Shown: positions 35,485 to 45,498 of the stretch, piece by piece
Numbering within the stretch: the first letter of the stretch is position 1
Layout of the letters: each line of letters begins with the position of its first letter
Position numbers and translations under genes: made by a program
Assembly (NCBI RefSeq): GCF_022267315.1
Contig: NZ_JAIKLE010000006.1
Coordinates: forward strand, 124,001-188,000
DNA length: 64,000 bases
Direction of reading: 5' to 3'
Source of the DNA: Maribellus maritimus
GTDB lineage: Bacteria; Bacteroidota; Bacteroidia; Bacteroidales; Prolixibacteraceae
The notes under the pieces: model-generated
Told to the model about the DNA's origin: nothing
Database searches by the model: none
The model's input: only the letters and a program-made list of their open reading frames with translations

Positions 35485-36426
35485 ATGCTTGTTTCAACCA
35501 GTGAACTATTCAGAAAATGTTACAGCAGGTATGGAATTGCTGCGGTAAACGTTTGGGATATGGAGCAAATTCACGGATTGTTTGCTGCAGCTCAAAAATC
35601 GAACTCTCCTTTTATTATTCAAACCACACCGGTTGCCCGAAATTATGCTTCTTCTGAAATGTTGATTGCAATGATTTCGGCGGCAGCTAAAATTTATCCC
35701 AAAACAGTTTTTGCCATTCATCTCGATCATGGAAACAAAGAACATGCATTCCAAAGTATCCGGTCGGGAGATTACACCTCGGTTATGATTGATGCATCAC
35801 ACGAACCCTTTGATGAGAATGTGAAAATTACCAAAGAGATTGTTGAAGAAGCACATAAAAAAAGCATTTCGGTTGAAGCTGAATTAGGGGTTTTAAGTGG
35901 TGTGGAAGATGATTTGGTTGTGGATGAAAAGAATAAAAAATATACACAGCCAGACGAAGTTGTTGAATTTGTTGAACAAGCCGGATGCGATAGTTTGGCG
36001 GTTGCCGTTGGAACAAGCCACGGTGCATATAAATTTTCAGGAAAACAGGGACTTCAGTTTGATATTCTGGAAGAGATTCAGCAAAAATTACCCGGATTTC
36101 CTCTGGTTCTCCATGGCGGTTCGGCAGTAAATAAGGATGAGATACAACGAATAAATGCAGCCGGTGGTCAGTTGGGTATTGATGCAAAAGGAGTTTCAGA
36201 CAATGAAATCATTAAGGCAATTCAGTTTGGCGTGTGCAAAATAAACATTGCAACCGATGCCCGTTTGATTTGGACGCGTGTTGTTCGTGAATTTTTTAAG
36301 TATTCTCCGGCTCAGTTCGATCCCATTGTTCCGGGGAAATCATATATGGAAGCGTTTGAAATGTTTTGCATCAAAAAATTTGAATTGTTCAAATCGATAG
36401 GAAAAGCAAGTGAATTTAAAAGTTAA
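35485..36426 (+). CDS. iolJ: Class II aldolase, probably 5-dehydro-2-deoxy-phosphogluconate aldolase
   Basis: Zinc-dependent class II aldolase of 313 residues. In the inositol pathway it cleaves 2-deoxy-5-keto-gluconate 6-phosphate to DHAP and malonate semialdehyde. Family residues are visible: His79, Asp81 and His82 in AIHLDHG, VMIDASH, EAELG, GTSHGAYKF, LHGGS and KINIATDAR. On sequence alone it could be a fructose- or tagatose-bisphosphate aldolase; the iol context decides. The ATG at 35485 follows the promoter and operator; a TTG at 35410 would start inside the promoter region. First structural gene of the operon. Confidence 0.87.
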   Translation: MLVSTSELFRKCYSRYGIAAVNVWDMEQIHGLFAAAQKSNSPFIIQTTPVARNYASSEMLIAMISAAAKIYPKTVFAIHLDHGNKEHAFQSIRSGDYTSVMIDASHEPFDENVKITKEIVEEAHKKSISVEAELGVLSGVEDDLVVDEKNKKYTQPDEVVEFVEQAGCDSLAVAVGTSHGAYKFSGKQGLQFDILEEIQQKLPGFPLVLHGGSAVNKDEIQRINAAGGQLGIDAKGVSDNEIIKAIQFGVCKINIATDARLIWTRVVREFFKYSPAQFDPIVPGKSYMEAFEMFCIKKFELFKSIGKASEFKS

Positions 36427-36429
36427 ATC

Positions 36430-37314
36430 ATGATAAGAGATAAAAAATACAGATTATTGGCGAAGCCAGAGCCGAATAACGGAATTTACCAGAGTGTTTT
36501 AAAGGAAGAAACAGGTTGGCAGTATTTAAATTTTCAGGCCCGGTTAATGAAAAAAGGCGAAATATGGGAAGGAAACACAGAGGGTAATGAATATGCCATT
36601 ATTTTACTTGGAGGTAATTTTTCCGTAAAATCCGACAAAGGAAACTGGGAAACAAAAAATGGGCGAAAAGACGTTTTTAGCGGAATTGCCCATTCGCTGT
36701 ATCTTCCGCGGAACACAAAGTTTGAATTAACCGCCGAAAGCGAAGTTCTCGATATTGCTTACGGTTGGTGTGAGACGGATCAAGACCATCCTGCGTATTT
36801 TAAACGCCCGGAGGAAGCCGCCATTGAAATTCGTGGCGGCGATAATGCAACACGTCAGATCAATAGTTTGCTTCAACCCGGATTCGACTGTCATCGTTTG
36901 GTTTCGGTGGAAGTTTACACGCCATCGGGGAACTGGAGCTCATTTCCGGCGCATAAACACGACGATCGAAAAGTGGATGATAAAGGCAATGTAACGGAGG
37001 CATGTCTAGAGGAAACATATTTTTATAAAATAGACAAACCACAGGGATTTGCTATTCAGCAGGTATACAACGACGACCGAAGTCTGGATGAAATTGCCGT
37101 TGCTCGTAATAACGATATTGTACTTGTTCCTGGCGGATATCACCCCGTTGTTGCCGGACATGGATACAATGTGTATTATCTTAATTTTTTAACCGGAAGC
37201 GACCAGTCGCTTGCCAATACTGACGATCCGGAACACGAATGGATATACAATTCGTGGAAGGGACTTGATCCGAGAGTACCTGTTGTAACAGCCGAAATGA
37301 ATAATTTGAAATAA
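36430..37314 (+). CDS. iolB: 5-deoxy-glucuronate isomerase
   Basis: Converts 5-deoxy-glucuronate to 2-deoxy-5-keto-gluconate in myo-inositol catabolism. The 294-residue bicupin shows the metal site His175-Lys-His177-Asp178 with the following EETYFYKI strand, and the closing NVYYLNFLTGSD and WIYNSWKGLDPR segments typical of IolB. It starts 3 bp after iolJ ends and is 1 bp from iolC. Confidence 0.95.
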   Translation: MIRDKKYRLLAKPEPNNGIYQSVLKEETGWQYLNFQARLMKKGEIWEGNTEGNEYAIILLGGNFSVKSDKGNWETKNGRKDVFSGIAHSLYLPRNTKFELTAESEVLDIAYGWCETDQDHPAYFKRPEEAAIEIRGGDNATRQINSLLQPGFDCHRLVSVEVYTPSGNWSSFPAHKHDDRKVDDKGNVTEACLEETYFYKIDKPQGFAIQQVYNDDRSLDEIAVARNNDIVLVPGGYHPVVAGHGYNVYYLNFLTGSDQSLANTDDPEHEWIYNSWKGLDPRVPVVTAEMNNLK

Positions 37315-37315
37315 T

Positions 37316-38335
37316 ATGAGTGAGCCGGAAAAAATTTATGACGTAACAACGTATGGAAGGTCATCCATTGATTTGTACTCGCAGGAAGTGGGTAGCCCGT
37401 TTGAAGAGATACCTGGTTTCCATGCTTTTGTTGGTGGTTCACCTCTGAATATCGCAGTGGGGTGCAGCCGTTTGGGATTAAATGCCTCTTTGCTTACCGG
37501 GGTTGGGAAAGACAAGGTGGGAGATTTTTTGCTAAATTTTTTGAAAAAGGAAAAAGTGGTTACAGAAAATATACCTGTAATTGACGGAGCCAGAAGTTCA
37601 GCGGTTATTCTCGGAATTGAACCACCCGACCGTTTTCCGCTGGTGTATTACCGCGATAATTGTGCTGACTCGCAAATAACCATCGATCATGTGCTGAAAG
37701 CAGGGATCGAAAAGTCGCGCATGCTGGAAGTATCGGGAACAGCTTTGAATATTGAACCAACGCGAAGTTCTGCTTTTCTGGCGGCTGAAATAGCCCGTAA
37801 AAATGAAATCCCGGTTATGCTTGATCTTGATTTTCGCGCTGACCAATGGCACGATATCCGCGCATTTGGAGTTACTACCCGCGCATTTATGCGAAATGCC
37901 AATATCGTTTTGGGAACCGAAGAAGAAGTACTCGCGGCTTTTCTAACGCATGAATCACAGTTAAAAATAAGCCACCAACAAATTTCCGCGCCCGAAATAA
38001 AAGGGGATATTGACGCAGCTATCCAGGGAATTTTGAGTTTTGGCGTTGATGCACTGATATTAAAAACCGGCTCGCGTGGTGCGATTGTTTATCTAACGGA
38101 CGGAACCATTCAGGAAGTTCCCGGTTTCCCGGTGGAGGTTGTAAATATTCTTGGTGCCGGTGATGCATTTGCGGCAGGTTTTATCTATGGTTATCTGAAA
38201 GGTTGGAATTGGTATAAGTGCTGCCGGATGGGAAATGCCTGTGGAGCACATGTGGTTACCCAATTGGGCTGCGCCAATTTTACACCCTACGAAAATGAGA
38301 TTCTCGAATTTATTGAATCACAAGGTGGATTTTAA
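37316..38335 (+). CDS. iolC: 5-dehydro-2-deoxygluconokinase
   Basis: PfkB-family sugar kinase that phosphorylates 2-deoxy-5-keto-gluconate using ATP. 339 residues, with the N-terminal FVGGSPLNIAVGCSRLG substrate motif and the C-terminal anion-hole signature GAGDAFAAGF holding the catalytic base Asp283. Placed between iolB and iolD. The bifunctional IolC-DUF2090 form found in some proteobacteria is not present here. Confidence 0.95.
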   Translation: MSEPEKIYDVTTYGRSSIDLYSQEVGSPFEEIPGFHAFVGGSPLNIAVGCSRLGLNASLLTGVGKDKVGDFLLNFLKKEKVVTENIPVIDGARSSAVILGIEPPDRFPLVYYRDNCADSQITIDHVLKAGIEKSRMLEVSGTALNIEPTRSSAFLAAEIARKNEIPVMLDLDFRADQWHDIRAFGVTTRAFMRNANIVLGTEEEVLAAFLTHESQLKISHQQISAPEIKGDIDAAIQGILSFGVDALILKTGSRGAIVYLTDGTIQEVPGFPVEVVNILGAGDAFAAGFIYGYLKGWNWYKCCRMGNACGAHVVTQLGCANFTPYENEILEFIESQGGF

Positions 38336-38345
38336 TTCTATTAAA

Positions 38346-40211
38346 ATGGAAACAATAAAATTAACGGTTGCGCAGGCAACCATGAAATACCTCAAAAATC
38401 AGTATTCTGAAAGAGACGGAATAGAACAGCCCTTTTTTGCGGGTTGTTTTGGAATTTTTGGGCATGGAAACCTGGCCGGTTTTGGTCAGGCCTTGCAACA
38501 GGAACCCGATTTCAGATACTACCTCGTCCGGAACGAACAGGCAGCGGTACACACTTCAGCCGGTTACGCCAAAATGAAAAATCGCTTATCCACTTTTGCG
38601 TGTGTTTCTTCTATTGGTCCAGGGGCTACGAATATGGTAACCGCAGCAGCCGGAGCAACCATAAACCGTCTTCCGGTTTTGTTGATGCCCGGGGATATTT
38701 TTGCACAACGGACTGTCGCGCCGGTGCTTCAACAATTTGAGTCGCCATCGTCGCAGGATATTTCAGTAAACGACTGTTTTAAACCGGTTTCAAAATACTG
38801 GGATCGCATAAACCGGCCCGAACAACTGATAACTTCACTCCCGGAGGTAATGCGTGTATTAACCTCACCTGCCGACACGGGTGCTGTTACACTTTGTATT
38901 CCGCAGGATGTACAAGCTGAAGCTTTTGATTTTCCTGCTGAAATGTTTGAAAAAAGAGTATGGCATGTACCACGGCCGCGTGCTGATGTTCAGGCAATAA
39001 AGAGGGCAGTTGATTTAATTCGTCTGGCAAAAAATCCGATGATAATTGCCGGAGGCGGAGTAATTTACAGCGAAGCGGAAACAGCGCTTAAAAACTTTGT
39101 CCATTCAACAGGTATTCCCGTGGGCGAAACATTTGCCGGAAAAGGTTCGTTGCCGTATGACGATCCGCACAATCTTGGCGCTACAGGCGCTACCGGAACG
39201 GAAGGTGCCAATGCCATAAGTTCTGTTGCCGATTTGGTTATTGGAATTGGTACCAGGTACAGCGACTTTACAACCGCGTCAAAAACAGCTTTTCAAAACA
39301 AAAAGGTAAAATTCATCAATATTAATATTACTGAATTTGATGGTTATAAACACAGCGGACTGGCACTTACCGGCGATGCAAAAGTAATTTTGGAAGAGCT
39401 TCTTGAAAAACTTGAAAATTATAAAGTAGATGAAGCATATCGAAAGAAAGTGGCTGAATTCAACAAAAGCTGGGACGAAAAGGTAGCGGCAGCATACAAG
39501 GCTGACGGAGAGGAAGTTCCAAGTCAGTCGGAAGTGATTGGTGCTGTAAATAATTTTATTGAGCCCAAAGATGTTGTTCTGTGTGCTTCAGGGAGTGCTC
39601 CGGGTGATTTACACAAATTGTGGCGTACCAGCGATTCAAAAGGCTTTCATTTGGAATACGGTTATTCGTGTATGGGGTACGAAATATCAGGCGGACTGGG
39701 TGCAAAAATGGCCTGTCCCGATCGTGAAATTTACGTGATTTTGGGTGATGGTGGTTACTTAATGATGCCTTCTGAAATTATAACTTCTCTGCAGGAAGGA
39801 TACAAACTCACCATCATATTAATTGATAATAACGGATTTGCAAGTATCGGCGGTTTGTCAAAATCGATCGGAAGCGAAGGTTTCGGTACAAAATATTTAT
39901 ATCGCGATAAATCTTCCGGGCAACTGGAAGGAGAACGCCTGCCTGTTGACTTGGCTAAAAACGCCGAAAGTCTGGGTGCCAAAGTATATAAAACCAGAGA
40001 TGTTGCCTCTTTTAACGAAGCTTTAAAAATGGCAAAAACGGAAGAACGCACCACGGTTATTTATATACAAACAGTACCCGAAAGGAAAATTGCAGGTTAT
40101 GGTTATGCCTGGTGGGACGTGCCCATAGCCGAAGTTTCTGAATCGAAATCAGTAAAAAAAGCCCGAAAAAACTATGATGAACAAAAGAAAAAACAAAGAT
40201 ATTTTTTTTAA
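38346..40211 (+). CDS. iolD: 3D-(3,5/4)-trihydroxycyclohexane-1,2-dione hydrolase
   Basis: Thiamine-diphosphate enzyme that opens the cyclitol ring to 5-deoxy-glucuronate. 621 residues in the three-domain acetolactate-synthase fold: the N-terminal Pyr domain with the glutamate in VRNEQAAVHTSAGYAK, a central domain (about 205-345) and the PP domain with GDGG at 467-470 followed by the Asn-rich metal loop (IDNNGF). Start at the ATG at 38346, 10 bp after iolC. An in-frame ATG at 38235 would lie inside iolC. Confidence 0.95.
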   Translation: METIKLTVAQATMKYLKNQYSERDGIEQPFFAGCFGIFGHGNLAGFGQALQQEPDFRYYLVRNEQAAVHTSAGYAKMKNRLSTFACVSSIGPGATNMVTAAAGATINRLPVLLMPGDIFAQRTVAPVLQQFESPSSQDISVNDCFKPVSKYWDRINRPEQLITSLPEVMRVLTSPADTGAVTLCIPQDVQAEAFDFPAEMFEKRVWHVPRPRADVQAIKRAVDLIRLAKNPMIIAGGGVIYSEAETALKNFVHSTGIPVGETFAGKGSLPYDDPHNLGATGATGTEGANAISSVADLVIGIGTRYSDFTTASKTAFQNKKVKFININITEFDGYKHSGLALTGDAKVILEELLEKLENYKVDEAYRKKVAEFNKSWDEKVAAAYKADGEEVPSQSEVIGAVNNFIEPKDVVLCASGSAPGDLHKLWRTSDSKGFHLEYGYSCMGYEISGGLGAKMACPDREIYVILGDGGYLMMPSEIITSLQEGYKLTIILIDNNGFASIGGLSKSIGSEGFGTKYLYRDKSSGQLEGERLPVDLAKNAESLGAKVYKTRDVASFNEALKMAKTEERTTVIYIQTVPERKIAGYGYAWWDVPIAEVSESKSVKKARKNYDEQKKKQRYFF

Positions 40212-40238
40212 CTGACTAAAACTGTGACATCCTAAACT

Positions 40239-41816
40239 ATGCTAACATTACTTACCTTTATTGGCTTTACGGCTTTTGTCGCTTTTTATACCTGGTATAA
40301 ACTGCGAAAAGACAAAATGGATTCCTCCGACGGATATTTTCTTGGTGGCAGAAGTTTGCCAGGTGTAATCATTGCCGGTTCAATGTTACTTACCAACATT
40401 TCCACCGAACATTTGATCGGAATGAACGGTTCGTCCTACAAAAATGGATTTATAATTATTGGCTGGGAGGTGACTTCTGCACTCGCTTTGGTTGTTGCAG
40501 CTGTTATTTTTATTCCCAGATATCTGAAACTGGGTTTAACAACCATTCCCGAGTATCTTGAAAAACGTTTCGATGGTTTTACCCGGAGTCTGGTTGCGCT
40601 TTTTTTGGTAATATCATTTGTAGTAACGCTTTTACCGATTGTTCTGTACACCGGCGCTATAAACCTTGAAAGTATTTTTAATATTTCGGAGGTATTGGGT
40701 GTAAGCCAAACAGAAGGATTGTGGATAACTGTGGTTGGCATCGGAATAATCGGTTCGGTATACGCCATTTTTGGTGGATTAAAAGCTGTTGCTCTGTCTG
40801 ACTCGATTAATGGAATAGGGTTACTTGCCGGTGGTATTCTTGTTCCGGTAATTGCTTTGTTTGGTATCGGTAACGGGAATATTATGGATGGCCTTTTAAA
40901 AGTATTTCATAATGCTCCTGAAAAGTTTAATGTAATTGGTGAAAAGAATTCGGTAATGCCTTTTGGAGTTTTGTTTACCGGATTAATAATTAACCAGCTC
41001 TATTTTTGGGGAATGAACCAAACCATCATTCAACGGGCATTTGCAGCCAGGAATCTGAAAGAAGCTCAGAAAGGATTATTGTTTACCGGAGTTTTAAAAA
41101 TTTTGGTGCCAATAATTATTATTCTGCCGGGTGTTATCGCATTTTACTATTTTGGAGATTCTATGTACGATGATCAGGATCTCATCTATCCTGCCCTGAT
41201 TAAAAAGGTTCTCCCGGTGTATTTAACAGGATTTTTTGCAGCCGTCGTGATGGGGGCCGTTTTAAGTACCTTCAACAGTGTATTAAACAGCGCCGCTACA
41301 ATTTTTAGTATTGATGTTTATAAACGTTTAATAAAAAAAGATGCTGCGGAAAAACGACTCGTTTGGGTGGGACGTTTTTTGTCATCAATTTTAGCTGTTA
41401 CGGCAATTCTAGCTGCTCCCCTGGTTGCAAAAGCTCCCGAAGGTTTGTATCAGCTCCTCCAGCAATTGAACGGTATATTTTTTATTCCCATAGCCACAAT
41501 TATGCTGGCAGGATTTTTTATGGAAAAGATATCAGCAGTGGGGGCAAAAGCGGCACTGATTTTTGGTTTGATTTATTATATCGTTACCACATTCATATTA
41601 AAGGTCGATATTCATTTTATACATAACTGGGGAATCGAATTTGTGTTGAATGTCATAATTATGTACACGGTGTCCTACTTTTATCCACGTAAGAACTACA
41701 GTATTCGTACTGCTCCGGTAAAAATGGAAATGGTTCCCTGGAAATATACTCCCCATCTTTCTGTGGTGCTCTTCGTGATTACAATAATGATTTATATACT
41801 ACTCGGACAAACTTGA
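40239..41816 (+). CDS. Sodium:solute symporter (SSS family), probable inositol transporter
   Basis: 525-residue inner-membrane carrier with about 14 helices and SSS-family segments (GGRSLPGVIIAGSMLLTNIS, then QTIIQRAFAARNLKEAQKG). It belongs to the group related to SGLT sugar and inositol cotransporters. Its position inside the iol operon, 27 bp after iolD, makes Na+-coupled myo-inositol uptake the likely job. Bacillus uses the unrelated MFS carrier IolT instead. Confidence 0.88.
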   Translation: MLTLLTFIGFTAFVAFYTWYKLRKDKMDSSDGYFLGGRSLPGVIIAGSMLLTNISTEHLIGMNGSSYKNGFIIIGWEVTSALALVVAAVIFIPRYLKLGLTTIPEYLEKRFDGFTRSLVALFLVISFVVTLLPIVLYTGAINLESIFNISEVLGVSQTEGLWITVVGIGIIGSVYAIFGGLKAVALSDSINGIGLLAGGILVPVIALFGIGNGNIMDGLLKVFHNAPEKFNVIGEKNSVMPFGVLFTGLIINQLYFWGMNQTIIQRAFAARNLKEAQKGLLFTGVLKILVPIIIILPGVIAFYYFGDSMYDDQDLIYPALIKKVLPVYLTGFFAAVVMGAVLSTFNSVLNSAATIFSIDVYKRLIKKDAAEKRLVWVGRFLSSILAVTAILAAPLVAKAPEGLYQLLQQLNGIFFIPIATIMLAGFFMEKISAVGAKAALIFGLIYYIVTTFILKVDIHFIHNWGIEFVLNVIIMYTVSYFYPRKNYSIRTAPVKMEMVPWKYTPHLSVVLFVITIMIYILLGQT

Positions 41817-41834
41817 AAATTAAATATCAACAAT

Positions 41835-43310
41835 ATGGAAGTTTTAAAAAATTATATCAACGGAACCTGGCAGGAAAGCAGGGAAAAACAAACAAAAGAC
41901 GTCATTAATCCCGCAAGCCAGGAAATACTGGCAAAGGTTCCATTTGGAGAGAACACAAATTTGGATGTGAAAGAGGCCGTTTCGGCTGCCGGTGTAGCTT
42001 TGAAGGAATGGCGTAATGTACCGGTGATGAAACGGGTACAGCCACTCTACAAATTAAAACAGCTGATTGAGGAAAACATTGAAGAAATAGCGAAACTGAT
42101 TACACTTGAATGCGGAAAAAGTTATGCTGAATCGGTTGCGGAAATGCAACGTGGAATCGAAAATATAGAAACCGCCTGTGCTACTCCAACCTTGATGCAA
42201 AGCGAGTTCTCTGAGAATATCGCAACAGGCATAGATGAATTTATGATTCGGCAGCCAGTGGGAGTATGTGCATGCATTTCTCCCTTTAATTTTCCGGGGA
42301 TGATTCCTTTTTGGTTTATGCCTTATGCACTTGCCTGTGGTAACAGTTTTATTCTGAAACCGTCGGAAAAAGTGCCGCTAACCATGATGAAAGTGTTTGA
42401 ACTAATCGATCAGTTGGACTTGCCAAAAGGATTGATAAACCTGGTGCATGGCGGAAGGGAGAGTGTCGATGCGTTGCTTGATAACTCCGAAGTAAAAGCT
42501 ATAAGTTTTGTTGGCTCAACAAAAGTGGCCCGGTATATTTATCAACGTGGAACAACAAACGGCAAAAGAGTGCAGGCACAGGGAGGTGCCAAAAACCCGG
42601 TAATTGTAATGCCCGATGCCGATATTGAAATGACAACTAAAATTATTGCTGACAGTGTTTATGGCTGTGCAGGCCAACGGTGTCTGGCAGCATCAAATAT
42701 TGTTACTGTCGGTGATAAGAACGGACAGATAAGAGATTCGCTTGTTGAAGCGGCGAAAAAGAAAACCACGGGTTTTGGTCTCAAGAAAGGAGTGGAAATG
42801 GGGCCGGTTATCACCCCCGAAAGTAAAACAAGGGTAGAACAACTTATAAATAAAGGAATCGATGAAGGAGCAAATTTGCTTTTGGATGGAAGAAATGCTA
42901 CCATCAGCGGTTTTGAAAAGGGAAACTTTATAAAACCAACTATCCTCGAGAACGTTCCGCTGGATGGCGAAGTTATCAAAACCGAGATTTTTGGCCCGGT
43001 AATGAGTTTGCTGCCAATGAATACAATTGATGAGGCAATTGATTTTGTAAACAGTAACAGCTACGGAAATATGGCCTGTTTGTTTACTACCAGCGGACTC
43101 AATGCACGAACATTCCGAAACCGTGCAAATGCCGGGAATATCGGAATCAACATTGGAGTTGCAGCGCCCATGGCACAATTTCCTTTTAGTGGGTGGAACG
43201 ACAGTTTTTTTGGTGATTTGCACGGGCAGGGAAGACACGCCATCGAGTTTTTTACACAAACAAAAGTGGTTATCGAACGATGGCCAAAAGAATGGACAAG
43301 AAAATTCTAA
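41835..43310 (+). CDS. iolA: CoA-acylating malonate/methylmalonate-semialdehyde dehydrogenase
   Basis: Oxidises malonate semialdehyde, with decarboxylation and CoA, to acetyl-CoA: the last step of inositol breakdown. 491-residue ALDH fold with PVGVCACISPFNFPGM, the cofactor-binding FVGSTKVARYIY, the catalytic Cys283 in GQRC and MmsA-type residues around it. The active-site general-base Glu of ordinary ALDHs is replaced in AQGGAKNP, as expected for CoA-acylating members. It starts 18 bp after the symporter. Confidence 0.93.
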   Translation: MEVLKNYINGTWQESREKQTKDVINPASQEILAKVPFGENTNLDVKEAVSAAGVALKEWRNVPVMKRVQPLYKLKQLIEENIEEIAKLITLECGKSYAESVAEMQRGIENIETACATPTLMQSEFSENIATGIDEFMIRQPVGVCACISPFNFPGMIPFWFMPYALACGNSFILKPSEKVPLTMMKVFELIDQLDLPKGLINLVHGGRESVDALLDNSEVKAISFVGSTKVARYIYQRGTTNGKRVQAQGGAKNPVIVMPDADIEMTTKIIADSVYGCAGQRCLAASNIVTVGDKNGQIRDSLVEAAKKKTTGFGLKKGVEMGPVITPESKTRVEQLINKGIDEGANLLLDGRNATISGFEKGNFIKPTILENVPLDGEVIKTEIFGPVMSLLPMNTIDEAIDFVNSNSYGNMACLFTTSGLNARTFRNRANAGNIGINIGVAAPMAQFPFSGWNDSFFGDLHGQGRHAIEFFTQTKVVIERWPKEWTRKF

Positions 43311-43323
43311 AAGATATCAGGTT

Positions 43324-44223
43324 ATGATTCAAATAGCTAATGCTCCCTGTTCCTGGGGAGCCCTCGAATTTGATTTGGAAGGAAAATCGCTGGGATATAA
43401 ACAAGTCCTTTCAGAAATGGTGGAAACCGGGTATGCCGGAACCGAACTGGGCGACTGGGGATTTATGCCAACAAATCCGGATGAGTTAAATAAAGCACTG
43501 GAGAACAAAAATCTGCAATTGCTCGGTGCATTTGTTCCCGTTGCGATGGCAAAATCGGAAGCTCACGATGAGGGTGTTGCACTTGCTTTAAAAACAGCAG
43601 AGTTGATGTATAATGCTGGTTACAGAAATGCCTTTATTGTCTTGGCTGATGAAAATGGTTCTGTTGAAGTACGAACCAAAAATGCGGGACGGATAACACC
43701 GGAAATGGGTTTGAATGAAAAGCAGTGGAAAATATTTGCTTCCGGTGCGGAAGAGGTAGCCAAAGCCGTAAAAGACAAATTTGGAATGCGGACTGTTTTT
43801 CATCACCACTGTGGAGGTTATGTAGAAACGGCTGTCGAGGTTGACAAACTGATGCAACTTACCAATCCCGAATTGCTGGGATTATGTCTTGACATGGGAC
43901 ATTTTGCATTTGGAGGTGGCGACCCGGTTGAAGCCCTGGAAAAATATTACAGCCGGATATGGCATGTTCATTTTAAAGATTTTGATCCAGGAGTTGGGAA
44001 GGAATCACAGGTGAATAAGTACGACTATTTTAAATCAGTAGAAAAAGGTGTTTTTTGTGAACTCGGAAAAGGGAATGTTGATTTTCCTGCTATTGTTAAC
44101 ATTCTCAAAAGTAGAGGGTACGAGGGCTGGATAGTGGTTGAACAGGATGTCCTTCCCGGAATGGGATCACCAAAAAAATGTGCCGATTGGAACAGGCAAT
44201 ATATTAAATCACTTGGACTTTAA
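43324..44223 (+). CDS. iolE: Inosose dehydratase
   Basis: Dehydrates 2-keto-myo-inositol (scyllo-inosose) to the trihydroxycyclohexane dione. 299-residue TIM barrel of the xylose-isomerase-like fold. It opens IANAPCSWGALEFD, the IolE hallmark, and carries metal-binding positions in FHHHCGGYVE, CLDMGHFAFGGGDP, HFKDFDP and GWIVVEQD. Start at the ATG at 43324, 13 bp after iolA. Confidence 0.95.
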   Translation: MIQIANAPCSWGALEFDLEGKSLGYKQVLSEMVETGYAGTELGDWGFMPTNPDELNKALENKNLQLLGAFVPVAMAKSEAHDEGVALALKTAELMYNAGYRNAFIVLADENGSVEVRTKNAGRITPEMGLNEKQWKIFASGAEEVAKAVKDKFGMRTVFHHHCGGYVETAVEVDKLMQLTNPELLGLCLDMGHFAFGGGDPVEALEKYYSRIWHVHFKDFDPGVGKESQVNKYDYFKSVEKGVFCELGKGNVDFPAIVNILKSRGYEGWIVVEQDVLPGMGSPKKCADWNRQYIKSLGL

Positions 44224-44242
44224 CAGAATAAAATAAACCAAA

Positions 44243-45259
44243 ATGAGTAAAATAAAAGTAGCTGTTGCCGGTTTGGGCAGAATAGGAAAAATACATCTGA
44301 AAAATTTGTGCAGAAACTTTCCCGAAATTGAGGTTGTGGCTGTAATGGATGTTGAAGATGCTTCAAAAAAAATTGCAGATGAATTTAATGTGCCGGTTTT
44401 TGTAAAAAGTTTTGATGAACTGCTGGCGGTTGAAGGAGTTGACGCGGTTGTAATTTGTTCGCCAACTGATACACATGCCGATTATGTTGTAAAAGCAGCA
44501 AATGCCGGGAAACAGATTTTTTGTGAGAAACCGCTCGATTTATCGCTGGACCGGGTGAAAGAAGTGTTGGAAATCGTTGAAAAATCAGGCGTGAAATTGA
44601 TGCTTGGATTTAACAGACGTTTTGATCCTGAATTTAAAAAAATAAAACAACTGGTTGAAGATGACGCGATTGGTGAAGTTCAGATTGTTAAAATTACCAG
44701 CCGTGATCCCGGGCCGCCTCCGGTTTCGTATATCAAAGTTTCCGGTGGGCTGTTTCTTGATATGACAATTCATGATTTTGATATGGCACGTTTTATTTCA
44801 GGGAAAGCCGTAAAAGAAGTTTTTGCCAAGGGTGCCGTGATGGTCGATCCGGAAATTGGAAAAGCAGGAGATATTGATACTGCAATTATTACGCTGACTT
44901 TTGAAGACGACTCAATGGCGGTAATCGATAATTGCAGGAAAGCAGTTTATGGCTACGACCAACGTTTGGAAGTGTTTGGAAGTAAAGGAATGGCACAGGC
45001 GGAAAATAACTTTCCCAACAACCATAAATTGTATACGGAATCAGGGATTTCAGGAGACTTGCCTCTGCATTTTTTCCTCGAACGTTATGATGCGTCGTAC
45101 AATCAGGAAATGAGCGAATTTATTGAGGCCTTGGTTTCCGGGAGCGAGATGCCGGTTGGTGGCAATGACGGATTACTTTCTATTGCAATCGGATTGGCAG
45201 CAAAGAAATCGGTAGCTGAAGGCCGGCCGGTAAAGGTAGAAGAGGTATTGATAGAATAA
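44243..45259 (+). CDS. iolG: Inositol 2-dehydrogenase
   Basis: First enzyme of the pathway: oxidises myo-inositol to 2-keto-myo-inositol with NAD+. 338-residue Gfo/Idh/MocA protein with cofactor turn GLGRIGKIH (10-18) and the complete catalytic set: Lys96 in CEKP, Asp173 and His177 in DMTIHDFD, matching Lys97/Asp172/His176 of the Bacillus enzyme. Last gene of the operon; no clear terminator follows. Confidence 0.94.
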   Translation: MSKIKVAVAGLGRIGKIHLKNLCRNFPEIEVVAVMDVEDASKKIADEFNVPVFVKSFDELLAVEGVDAVVICSPTDTHADYVVKAANAGKQIFCEKPLDLSLDRVKEVLEIVEKSGVKLMLGFNRRFDPEFKKIKQLVEDDAIGEVQIVKITSRDPGPPPVSYIKVSGGLFLDMTIHDFDMARFISGKAVKEVFAKGAVMVDPEIGKAGDIDTAIITLTFEDDSMAVIDNCRKAVYGYDQRLEVFGSKGMAQAENNFPNNHKLYTESGISGDLPLHFFLERYDASYNQEMSEFIEALVSGSEMPVGGNDGLLSIAIGLAAKKSVAEGRPVKVEEVLIE

Positions 45260-45498
45260 GAAATGTTACATAATTCAAATTTTGATTTTATGTTTTGTGG
45301 TCCAACTTTTCTGCCTGCTCGTTCATTATCAGAAATAGCAGGCCGTTGTTTCTTTATTAAAAATGAAATAAAAGTTTAACAATTTTTCTACCTGATATCG
45401 ATGTTTTGGATATTCCTTTGTAGCAGGAGGATGTGATAAGGAGTTGAAAATTGGATTTAGTTGCATTTGAAATTTTCGAAACGTTAACAAAAGTTTGG

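Noticed and set aside
42693-43259. 188-codon minus-strand ORF inside iolA
   Set aside because: Long but antisense to a textbook dehydrogenase, with no promoter or domain.
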